DNA of 12,709 nucleotides, from NCBI GenBank assembly GCA_945861175.1, contig CAMATR010000016.1, forward strand, positions 1 to 12,709. Direction: 5' to 3'. The position numbers and the translations under genes were made by a program. Source of the stretch: Chitinophaga pinensis (GTDB lineage Bacteria; Bacteroidota; Bacteroidia; Flavobacteriales_D; Crocinitomicaceae). Below, piece after piece: positions 6,669 through 12,709 of the stretch; position 1 is the stretch's first letter, and each line of letters starts with the position of its first letter. The notes beneath the pieces are model-generated. The model was not told the DNA's origin and ran no database searches. It saw only the letters and a program-made list of their open reading frames with translations.

Positions 6669-8018
6669 ATGGAAGAAAGAAAAAGTGTAATTATAGTTGG
6701 CGCAGGTTTAGCAGGCTCACTATGGGCGGTATATATGGCCAAAGCAGGGTATAGCGTTACTATATATGAGCGACGAACGGACATGCGTTTGGTGAAGCTG
6801 TCCGCAGGAAAGTCAATCAACTTAGCACTTTCAAATCGAGGGTGGAAAGCATTGGATGCTGTTGGTGTAGGAGATGAAATTAGAAAGATAGCGATACCAA
6901 TGTATGGCAGAATGATGCATGATACCAAAGGAAACCTAACTTATCAAGCCTACGGTAAGGAAAATCAGGCAATCTATTCCGTTTCTAGAGGAGAAATCAA
7001 TGCCAGGATGATGGATATTGCTGAAAACCATGGAATGGCAACCATTCATTTTAGTCATGAATGTAAGCGCGTGGATCTTCAAAACGGCATTGTTTATTTG
7101 ACTAATACCATTACTGGAGAGTCAATTGAAGCCAAAGCCGACTTGATTTTTGCCGCGGACGGCGCTTTTTCTGCAGTACGTTATAATTCTATGCAGAAGC
7201 TTGACAGGTTTAATTTTAGCCAGAATTTTATTGCTGATGGCTACCGTGAAATTTTACTTCCAGCAAATCCTGATGGCACGCACAAATTAGAGAAAAATGC
7301 TTTACATATTTGGCCAAGAGGTCGTTTTATGTTGATTGGGCTTGCTAACGAGGATGGTTCATTCACCTGTACGTTATTTATGCCGCACGAGGGGGAGAGA
7401 AATTCATTTGATAAATTGAATAGTAAAGAGGCAGTAAACGCTTTCTTTGAAGAAATGTTTCCAGACTTGTATGCAATGTTGCCAAATATTGCAGATACTT
7501 GGTCGGGCCACCCACTGTCTTCATTATCGATTATAAGATGCTTTCCTTGGACAAGCGGCAAGGTTGCTTTGCTGGGCGATGCAGCGCATGCAACAGTTCC
7601 CTTTTTTGGTCAAGGAATGAATGCAAGTTTCGAAGATTGCACTGTTTTGTCTGAATTGATGAAAAAACACAATGGAGATTGGGAAGCAATTTTTGCCGAA
7701 TACAATGTTGTAAGAAAACCAGATGGTGATGCTTTGCAGGATTTATCTGTAGACAATTATTATGAGATGCGAGATCATGTTGCAAATCCTGATTTTTTAC
7801 TTAGAAAAAAAATAGAGGCTAAATTCAGCACAATTCATCCTGATAAATGGATTACACTTTATTCTCAAGTATCCTTTAGTGAAATTCGTTATAGCGATGC
7901 TTATAAGCACGGGCAATTGCAAAATCGGATTATGGATGCTGTTATGGATATGCCGGAAATAGAGGATAAATGGGACTCTCAGGAGGTAATGGATAAAATT
8001 CTTTCTCTTTGTAACTGA
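6669..8018 (+). CDS. kmo: Kynurenine 3-monooxygenase
   Basis: This 449-residue flavin hydroxylase uses NADPH and oxygen to turn kynurenine into 3-hydroxykynurenine. The N-terminal dinucleotide fold is VIIVGAGLAGS (7-17), ending with the acidic Glu34 of IYERR. KSINLALSNRG (48-58), VSRGEINARMM (105-115) and the second FAD motif LLGDAAHATVPFFGQGMN (301-318) are typical of KMO. The membrane anchor seen at the C-terminus of the mitochondrial enzyme is absent, as in soluble bacterial forms. The reading frame is open back to 6531 inside kynU, but the GAGLAG fold begins right after the ATG at 6669, so I chose that start. It lies 35 nt after kynU and 24 nt before a predicted outer-membrane protein gene on the same strand, consistent with one operon. 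Confidence 0.97.
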   Translation: MEERKSVIIVGAGLAGSLWAVYMAKAGYSVTIYERRTDMRLVKLSAGKSINLALSNRGWKALDAVGVGDEIRKIAIPMYGRMMHDTKGNLTYQAYGKENQAIYSVSRGEINARMMDIAENHGMATIHFSHECKRVDLQNGIVYLTNTITGESIEAKADLIFAADGAFSAVRYNSMQKLDRFNFSQNFIADGYREILLPANPDGTHKLEKNALHIWPRGRFMLIGLANEDGSFTCTLFMPHEGERNSFDKLNSKEAVNAFFEEMFPDLYAMLPNIADTWSGHPLSSLSIIRCFPWTSGKVALLGDAAHATVPFFGQGMNASFEDCTVLSELMKKHNGDWEAIFAEYNVVRKPDGDALQDLSVDNYYEMRDHVANPDFLLRKKIEAKFSTIHPDKWITLYSQVSFSEIRYSDAYKHGQLQNRIMDAVMDMPEIEDKWDSQEVMDKILSLCN

Positions 8019-8042
8019 TTCGCTTTTTTGTATTTTAGAAGA

Positions 8043-8921
8043 ATGAGAAATATTCTGTTTGTAATATCGTTTCTTGCTGCATTTTTTTCTTTTGCTCAAC
8101 GGGATCTAACACCGGGAGGCTCTCGCAGTTCTTATTTTGGAAAGGCAGATTATAAAGATTATCGCTTCTATGGAATGCAGTTTTCGTTTGGACCGTCATT
8201 TATGAAGACACGAATGACCAATCCACTAATTAGTGCGACTGATGCAACAGGCAGGCCAATTGATTATACAATTGATCCCTCAGGAAAAATTGGATTTTTT
8301 GCGGAAGTTGGGTTGGCACATTTCACGCAACGTAGGTCTAAACTAGCTCAAGCAATGAAAAAAGTATTTATTTCATACTTTGACTATGGAATTGGATTTA
8401 AGATGTTAAGTGGCCAAGAAGAAACTACAATTAATTATTATAACTTAAATAATAATCTAATCTCATCAGCATCAGGAAATGGTTCTTTCCAAAATGGTTA
8501 CGTTTATGGCCGCTTCTCTATCCACAAGAATTTTTACATAGGCAAAAAATACTTTATAGATAATGGCTTAGGAATCAATTTCGATTACAGAGTGTTGGAT
8601 GGAAACAAAAATTATGAAGGGACGAGCATAGGGCCGAAAACCTTTCAAAAACCGTTTGTAGCTCAAATCAACTATGATCTAGGTTTAGGCATCAAATTGA
8701 GTAGAAGAAGTTTTTTAATTCCTGGAGTCACCTTGCCTATTCTTAGCTTTTATGAATGGAGAGGAGGTTGCGCAGACTTGAAATGGTTCGATTCCAATTA
8801 CTTGCCGATCATGGCTAAAGTAAAACTGATTTATTTGTTCGAAAAGAAATCCAAAGGCTGCTCGACACCGGGAACGGAGGATGATCGAAAACGAAATAAT
8901 GAGTTCTTACAAAATAATTAA
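8043..8921 (+). CDS. Predicted outer-membrane beta-barrel protein, function unknown
   Basis: The 292-residue product has a clear signal peptide: Arg2, a hydrophobic core (4-17) and a likely cut in FSFAQ around residues 18-19. The rest is rich in alternating aromatic, glycine and polar strands typical of small outer-membrane barrels, for example YRFYGMQFSFGPSF, GKIGFFAEVGLAHF, YFDYGIGFKML, GYVYGRFSIHKNFYIG, INYDLGLGIKL and IMAKVKLIYLF. A charged tail with one cysteine (KGCSTPGTEDD region) follows the last strand. I do not recognise a named family. ATG 8043 was chosen because the frame upstream holds only a TTG (8028), and the signal peptide begins naturally here. It lies 24 nt after kmo and 9 nt before the next gene, suggesting co-transcription with kynU-kmo. 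A role in transport or in the envelope is possible but not shown. Confidence 0.75.
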   Translation: MRNILFVISFLAAFFSFAQRDLTPGGSRSSYFGKADYKDYRFYGMQFSFGPSFMKTRMTNPLISATDATGRPIDYTIDPSGKIGFFAEVGLAHFTQRRSKLAQAMKKVFISYFDYGIGFKMLSGQEETTINYYNLNNNLISSASGNGSFQNGYVYGRFSIHKNFYIGKKYFIDNGLGINFDYRVLDGNKNYEGTSIGPKTFQKPFVAQINYDLGLGIKLSRRSFLIPGVTLPILSFYEWRGGCADLKWFDSNYLPIMAKVKLIYLFEKKSKGCSTPGTEDDRKRNNEFLQNN

Positions 8922-8930
8922 ACCCATTTC

Positions 8931-9284
8931 ATGAAGAAGATCTTTCATTTAAGCTCGTGTGACACGAACAGACGGATTATAAAAGAACTTGAAGTCGGCG
9001 ACGATGTGGAATTACAAGACATTAAAGTTGAGAACATCGATGCCCAAACGTTGGATTGGTTAAAAGAAAAAGTAGGCTCATACGAAGCACTTTTTTCTAA
9101 AAAGGCAATGAAATACAGAGGTTTGGGTTTACACGAAATGCAACTGACAGAGAATGATTATAGAAATTATTTGTTGCAAGAATATACCTTTTTAAAGCGG
9201 CCGTTTGTGATCAATGAGGAGCAGTTTTTTATTGGAAATTCAAAAAACGAAATAGCAGCGGCTAAAGATTCCTTTTCAAAATAA
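8931..9284 (+). CDS. ArsC/Spx/YffB-family thioredoxin-fold protein
   Basis: The 117-residue length and fold pattern match the arsenate-reductase-like family. The N-terminal strand MKKIFHLSSCDTNRRIIKEL carries the single catalytic-type Cys10; the next conserved blocks are ELQDIKVENI (26-35), GSYEALFSKKAMKYRGLGL (49-67) and EYTFLKRPFVINEEQFFIGNSK (83-104), containing the family Arg90-Pro91. The CDTxRR pattern is closer to YffB and to Bacteroidota ArsC-like proteins than to plasmid-borne arsenate reductases. As I recall them, many Bacteroidota relatives read CDTC; here the second cysteine is Asn13. No arsenic-resistance genes are nearby, so arsenate reduction is unlikely to be its job. It may act as a thiol-dependent reductase or regulator. 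It is 9 nt after the barrel gene, and its stop codon directly abuts the transporter start. Confidence 0.8.
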   Translation: MKKIFHLSSCDTNRRIIKELEVGDDVELQDIKVENIDAQTLDWLKEKVGSYEALFSKKAMKYRGLGLHEMQLTENDYRNYLLQEYTFLKRPFVINEEQFFIGNSKNEIAAAKDSFSK

Positions 9285-10229
9285 TTGAGTGTGGGATTTT
9301 TTAGAAAAGAGTACTCAGCACATCTTGCACTTTTCATGGTTAATACTCTTTACGGAGCCAATCACGTTTTGGCAAAGGGAGTTATGCCTCAGTTTTTGAC
9401 ACCTAATGTGTTTATTCTTTTTCGAATTTTAGGTGCTACAATCCTCTTCTGGCTCGTCAAGTCATTTTATGTCAAAGAGAAAATTGATAAAAAAGATTTG
9501 TTGATGATGGCTGTTTGTGCTGTTTTTGGGGTTGCTGTCAATCAGTTATTCTTTTTCCATGGATTGAACCTTTCATCAGCGATTAACTCAGGCATTTTTA
9601 TGTCTATCAATCCGATTTTAGTCACCATTCTTTCACTCTTTATTTTGAAGGATAAAGTTACGTTGGTGCGCGCATTTGGAATAGTGTTAGGTACAACGGC
9701 GACAATTCTTTTAACGCTTACAGCTGGAACGGGTCAAGGCGATTCAGTTTTGGGCGACACGTTTCTTTTTATCAATGCGGTGAGTTACGCAATCTATCTT
9801 GTAATGGCAAAACCATTGATGCGCAAGTATAGTCCGCTAACCGTGATTACCTGGGTATTTACCTTCGGATTGCTCTTTGTACTTATTTTCCCACCAACAC
9901 TGCTAGATCTGACCAACACAAACTTTTCTGTTATTCCTTCTCATGTTTGGTACAAGATAATTTATGTAATTATTGGTGTAACATTTTTCACCTATTTATT
10001 GACCATGTATGGCTTGAAATACCTTTCTCCTACAGTATCAAGTTCATACATTTATTTTCAGCCAATTTTAGTAATGGTCTTTGCTTATGTGTTTTTAAAC
10101 ATGGGTATCTCCGACGATTATACCCAAACAATTACTTTGGAAAAAACAGGATATATGTCAGCTATATTTTTGGCAGTATACCTAACTTCCAAAGGAAAAT
10201 TATCTATAAAAAGGGATCAATTTAATTGA
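9285..10229 (+). CDS. EamA-family (drug/metabolite transporter superfamily) permease
   Basis: This inner-membrane protein of about 314 residues has two EamA repeats (roughly 12-147 and 156-303) with about ten hydrophobic spans. NTLYGANHVLAKGVMP (20-35) and SSAINSGIFMSINPILVTI (97-115) in the first half, and YLSPTVSSSYIYFQPILVM (246-264) in the second, are typical of the family. Members export amino acids, nucleotides or other metabolites; the substrate cannot be read from sequence. There is no ATG at the proper N-terminus: the frame begins with TTG at 9285, abutting the upstream TAA, or GTG at 9291. The first ATG (9336) would remove half of the first span, so a non-ATG start is likely. As the last gene of the kynU run it is a candidate exporter of a tryptophan metabolite, which is only inference from position. 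It overlaps the opposing gene by 13 nt at its end. Confidence 0.88.
   Translation: MSVGFFRKEYSAHLALFMVNTLYGANHVLAKGVMPQFLTPNVFILFRILGATILFWLVKSFYVKEKIDKKDLLMMAVCAVFGVAVNQLFFFHGLNLSSAINSGIFMSINPILVTILSLFILKDKVTLVRAFGIVLGTTATILLTLTAGTGQGDSVLGDTFLFINAVSYAIYLVMAKPLMRKYSPLTVITWVFTFGLLFVLIFPPTLLDLTNTNFSVIPSHVWYKIIYVIIGVTFFTYLLTMYGLKYLSPTVSSSYIYFQPILVMVFAYVFLNMGISDDYTQTITLEKTGYMSAIFLAVYLTSKGKLSIKRDQFN
10217..10229. repeat. Perfect 13-nt palindrome at the tail-to-tail gene overlap
   Basis: TCAATTTAATTGA is a perfect odd palindrome whose two ends are the TGA stop codons of the opposing genes, so the whole 13-nt overlap is symmetrical. As a result the plus-strand protein ends Gln-Phe-Asn and the minus-strand protein ends Gln-Leu-Asn. 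As RNA it could form a weak stem of five pairs with a three-base loop, without a clear U-run, so a terminator role is doubtful. Confidence 0.5.
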
Positions 10230-11779
10230 AGTACAGACCCTAAATCCAGAATGTTGAAATAGGACTTTTGATCTCCGCTCAAATACAATTTGCTTTTGCT
10301 TTTTTTAGTCGGATTAAAGGTGTAAAATTCAGTCAGCATGGTGGAATAGTTTTCATCTTTCTCGCAAAAATGTCCCAAAAAGGACTCTGATGGGCCGGCC
10401 GTATCATATCGAGTCAAACTAGAGAACTTTTTACCAGGCAAGAATAAAATGGTTTCTCCTACTTCCAATTTAAAAGTTGTCGTTTTATCTTTTTTCAATA
10501 AGAAAGAATACACATCGGCTAATTTTTCTTCTTTAAAAACACATATCAAAACTTCATAATCTGAACCATTTTTAATAAATAGTGATTGCGAAGCATTCCT
10601 GTTTTTTAAAGATTTTGTGTTTTGATAGAAAAGATTTGTTTCGTCTAAAAAATTTGTGCAACTATCTTTTAATTGATAATTTATATTTTCAAGGTCCAGT
10701 AATAAATCTTTATAAATCAGGCTCATTTTTTTATTTTTGATACCTGCCATTATGTTGACTCGAGTATTTGAAAAATCAGCATCTATTTCTTCTTCATTGC
10801 GGCTTTTTGATTGTATATGGCGCAGAAGGGAATCTATCTTTTTCCGCTCATTCGTTGTGAATTGTTCAAATGACGTTCTTCTATCCAATAGTTCTTTTTC
10901 TGCGATAGAATATTTGTTTAATTGAGTGAAATACCAAATAGAAATGGGAATAATCAAAAACAGAATAATGACAACTATTAATTTAATTGAAACACTCTCT
11001 TTGTGATTGTTACTGGATAGATTTAATGTATTGCTTAGGCTTCCATTCTGAATAGTTTTCAGTTGCAATAAGTGCTCATCTCGTAGCCCTGTTTTCTCTA
11101 GCATTCGAATAATCCAAAGTAATGTTTTTCGTTCGCACAGAGGATGTTTGACCAATTCAAAAATCAATTCTGAATATTCAATTTTTAATGCATAATTTGA
11201 AGGGCCAATATGGTAAAACAATTTAACGATATCATCATTACAGAGCAAAAGTAGAGAAGAATCAAACGTCTTTGTAGAAGTATCGCTAATGAATAGCTTT
11301 ATCACTTCTCTGCTAGCCGAAATAAATTCTTTTGTAAACGAAAATTCAACAAAACTTCTCGCAGTGCTGTTTAATAAGCAAAAGTAGGAGGATGTTACAG
11401 CTATTTCGGCTTGTGTTGAGTTCTTTGTATTGAGAAGAGCACTTTCTAAATAAGGGGATATAAAGTCTTTGAAAGATTCAAAAAGCTCATGCTCTTGCCA
11501 TTTGAATTTATCTAAAAACGACAATTTTGGCAATTCTCCAAGCAAAAGATTTTCGAGTACAGGCATTTCTGCAATCCAGTTAATAAAAACCCAATTTTGC
11601 GATGTTATACTCTTCACGAATAGCAATGCATTCGAAAGTGAAATAGTTTCTTCCGTAAAATCAATTTTAAAACTTGAAGAAAGTGAAAACTCAATTGGGA
11701 TAGCACCTTTTTCTTTAATATGCGCGGCAATAACTTCTGGAAAATATTTATTGATTATATTTTTAGGGACATACTGCAT
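10217..11779 (-). CDS. Unrecognised protein with one membrane span
   Basis: I do not recognise this 520-residue protein. Residues about 1-260 look mainly alpha-helical and carry no signal peptide. One strongly hydrophobic span follows at about 265-285 (IKLIVVIILFLIIPISIWYF). Next comes a charged helical, possibly coiled-coil stretch (about 290-335, with KELLDRR and ERKKIDSLLRHIQ), then a C-terminal part from about 400 with alternating strand-like segments (SLFIKNGSDYEVLICVF, TTTFKLEVGETILFLPGKKF). The layout suggests an inner-membrane protein with one domain on each side. The frame is open to a TTG at 11791, but the ATG at 11779 is preferred. It follows the S41 protease gene by 44 nt on the same strand, so the two may be co-transcribed. 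It could be an envelope sensor or a protease partner; that is speculation. Confidence 0.7.
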   Translation of the reverse strand: MQYVPKNIINKYFPEVIAAHIKEKGAIPIEFSLSSSFKIDFTEETISLSNALLFVKSITSQNWVFINWIAEMPVLENLLLGELPKLSFLDKFKWQEHELFESFKDFISPYLESALLNTKNSTQAEIAVTSSYFCLLNSTARSFVEFSFTKEFISASREVIKLFISDTSTKTFDSSLLLLCNDDIVKLFYHIGPSNYALKIEYSELIFELVKHPLCERKTLLWIIRMLEKTGLRDEHLLQLKTIQNGSLSNTLNLSSNNHKESVSIKLIVVIILFLIIPISIWYFTQLNKYSIAEKELLDRRTSFEQFTTNERKKIDSLLRHIQSKSRNEEEIDADFSNTRVNIMAGIKNKKMSLIYKDLLLDLENINYQLKDSCTNFLDETNLFYQNTKSLKNRNASQSLFIKNGSDYEVLICVFKEEKLADVYSFLLKKDKTTTFKLEVGETILFLPGKKFSSLTRYDTAGPSESFLGHFCEKDENYSTMLTEFYTFNPTKKSKSKLYLSGDQKSYFNILDLGSVLQLN

Positions 11780-11823
11780 AATTAAACCCAAAGAAGCGGT
11801 TAAAGCTGAATCAATAACTAATC

Positions 11824-12709
11824 CTACTTCAAAAGTGTTGAAACAGCCTTTTGAAATTCATTATCATCTTGATTAACTATTTTATAGTAGGCATTTTCTA
11901 ACCATATTTGACGGGCTATTTCAGCTTTTAGTGTTCTGGCAATTAGTTGCTTGCTATGGTTCAATTCAGACTTAACAATTGGTATTCCCATTTCTTTTTG
12001 TGCGAAAAGAGTAAACTGTTGAATTATTTCATCATTTACCTTGAATGCGCGCTCAAAATCCTCCACGGATTTCCATTTGGAGCGTTTGTCTCTGACGAAA
12101 TCAAATGCAAAGCCATTGAATGACTGCGAAAACCGTAAATTTGTATAATACAAACTTGTGCCTGATGAATCGAAAGGCACAAAAACATCGGGCATTATTC
12201 CACCACCTCCATAAACGATTTTACCTTTTGGTGTTTTGTATTTTAACGAATCAACAAATAAACTGCTATCCGGACGGTAAAGTTCACCATTGTCGTAACG
12301 GTCAATTTGATCGGCCATGTATTCTTCATACCCTTTATCATAGGATTTTTGGATACAGCGACCAGTTGGAGTGTAATAGCGAGCAATAGTTAATCGTAAA
12401 TCGCTACCGTCGCGCAAACGGACATCTTCTTGCACTAAACCTTTTCCAAAAGATCGTCTGCCAATAATTGAACCGCGGTCGTTATCTTGTATCGCTCCTG
12501 CCACAATTTCACTTGCAGATGCCGAATTAGAGTTAATCAAGAGCGCAACTTTAGTTTTTTCAAGATTACCAGCGGTGGTTGCTCTATAAGTATAACTGCC
12601 GGTATGTTCGCCTTTTGTCTTTACAATTGGCACCCCCCTCGCTAAAAACTCATCAGCAATTTCAATCGCGGATTGCAGGACACCCCCCCCGTTATTTCTT
12701 AAATCAAGC
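11824..12709 (-). CDS. S41-family carboxy-terminal processing protease, partial
   Basis: The gene enters from the right edge; about 294 C-terminal residues are visible and the signal peptide and PDZ domain must lie outside. The visible part starts inside the protease core with LDLRNNGGGVLQSAIEIADEFL. The catalytic serine is the middle Ser of SNSASASEIVAGA (codon 12517-12519), and the lysine base is in GRRSFGKGLVQ (codon 12442-12444), 25 residues later as in CtpA/D1P-type enzymes. ARYYTPTGRCIQ and the VYGGGGIMPDVFVP motif of bacterial S41 proteases follow, then a helical C-terminal region. Members cut C-terminal tails of periplasmic or secreted proteins. An apparent N-terminal Met at 12633 is only a GTG codon inside the coding region; the frame stays open to the window edge. 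The coding strand has G-runs of eight and six bases near the edge. Confidence 0.95.
   Translation of the reverse strand, partial: LDLRNNGGGVLQSAIEIADEFLARGVPIVKTKGEHTGSYTYRATTAGNLEKTKVALLINSNSASASEIVAGAIQDNDRGSIIGRRSFGKGLVQEDVRLRDGSDLRLTIARYYTPTGRCIQKSYDKGYEEYMADQIDRYDNGELYRPDSSLFVDSLKYKTPKGKIVYGGGGIMPDVFVPFDSSGTSLYYTNLRFSQSFNGFAFDFVRDKRSKWKSVEDFERAFKVNDEIIQQFTLFAQKEMGIPIVKSELNHSKQLIARTLKAEIARQIWLENAYYKIVNQDDNEFQKAVSTLLK
12683..12690. repeat. C8/G8 homopolymer inside the protease gene
   Basis: Eight consecutive C on the plus strand (G8 in the gene) encode part of Asn-Asn-Gly-Gly-Gly in the protease core. A second run of six C lies at 12633-12638. Both are in frame as read. Such runs are rare in this AT-rich window and are prone to slippage or to sequencing error. 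Confidence 0.8.

Noticed and set aside
8931..9284. Arsenic-resistance function
   Set aside because: There is no arsR, arsB or acr3 nearby, and the active-site loop fits the YffB-like branch rather than true arsenate reductases.
11469..11876. Plus-strand frame across the start of the unknown gene and the protease end
   Set aside because: It is antisense to two better-supported genes and has no signal, domain or credible start.
1..12709. Mobile element, phage, CRISPR array, defence or secondary-metabolite system
   Set aside because: There are no repeats of the proper size, no transposase, integrase or Cas-like protein, no tRNA attachment site and no synthase modules; the gene content is ordinary metabolic and envelope genes.

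Overview
The window looks like chromosomal DNA of a member of the Bacteroidota, and every gene in it is of a familiar or at least ordinary kind. The grounds for this phylum are the AT-rich sequence, promoter-like TAnnTTTG elements upstream of several genes, a small lipoprotein with a Lys-Asp-Asp stretch after its lipid cysteine, a fused TPR/SpoIIE-type phosphatase, and protein sequences of Bacteroidota type. I cannot fix the family; Flavobacteriales or Cytophagales would both fit. I saw no phage, transposon, CRISPR, tRNA or rRNA. No gene-free stretch exceeds 130 bases.

Layout. Positions 1-1697 (minus) hold a two-gene unit: a YbdL-type methionine/glutamine aminotransferase followed, with a 13-nt overlap, by an omega-amidase of the YafV/Nit2 family that runs off the left edge. 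Positions 1796-2056 (plus) encode a small cysteine-rich lipoprotein, convergent with hemL (2060-3370, minus), the glutamate-1-semialdehyde aminomutase of C5 tetrapyrrole synthesis. From a divergent 129-bp spacer runs a cytoplasmic TPR/coiled-coil/PP2C-SpoIIE phosphatase with a GTG start (3500-5257, plus).

Positions 5353-10229 (plus) form a tight co-directional run with gaps of 35, 24, 9 and 0 nt: kynureninase, kynurenine 3-monooxygenase, a predicted outer-membrane beta-barrel protein, a short ArsC/Spx-like thioredoxin-fold protein, and an EamA-family drug/metabolite transporter. The first two would convert kynurenine to 3-hydroxykynurenine and then to 3-hydroxyanthranilate plus alanine. That route leads to quinolinate and NAD or to tryptophan breakdown, but the enzymes before and after it are not in this window.

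Positions 10217-12709 (minus) hold an S41-family carboxy-terminal processing protease, entering from the right edge, followed 44 nt downstream by an unrecognised protein of about 520 residues with one membrane span. That protein meets the EamA gene tail to tail over a 13-nt palindrome.

How the genes relate. The amidase/aminotransferase pair is a known functional partnership (transamination with glutamine, then hydrolysis of the 2-oxo-amide). The aminotransferase belongs to the same broad family as kynurenine aminotransferases, so a link to the nearby kynurenine genes is possible but unproven. I did not find a convincing new biological system. The points most worth a second look are the kyn genes with a candidate outer-membrane protein and exporter, the unrecognised membrane protein behind the protease, the short G-runs inside the protease gene, and the unusual starts and overlaps.
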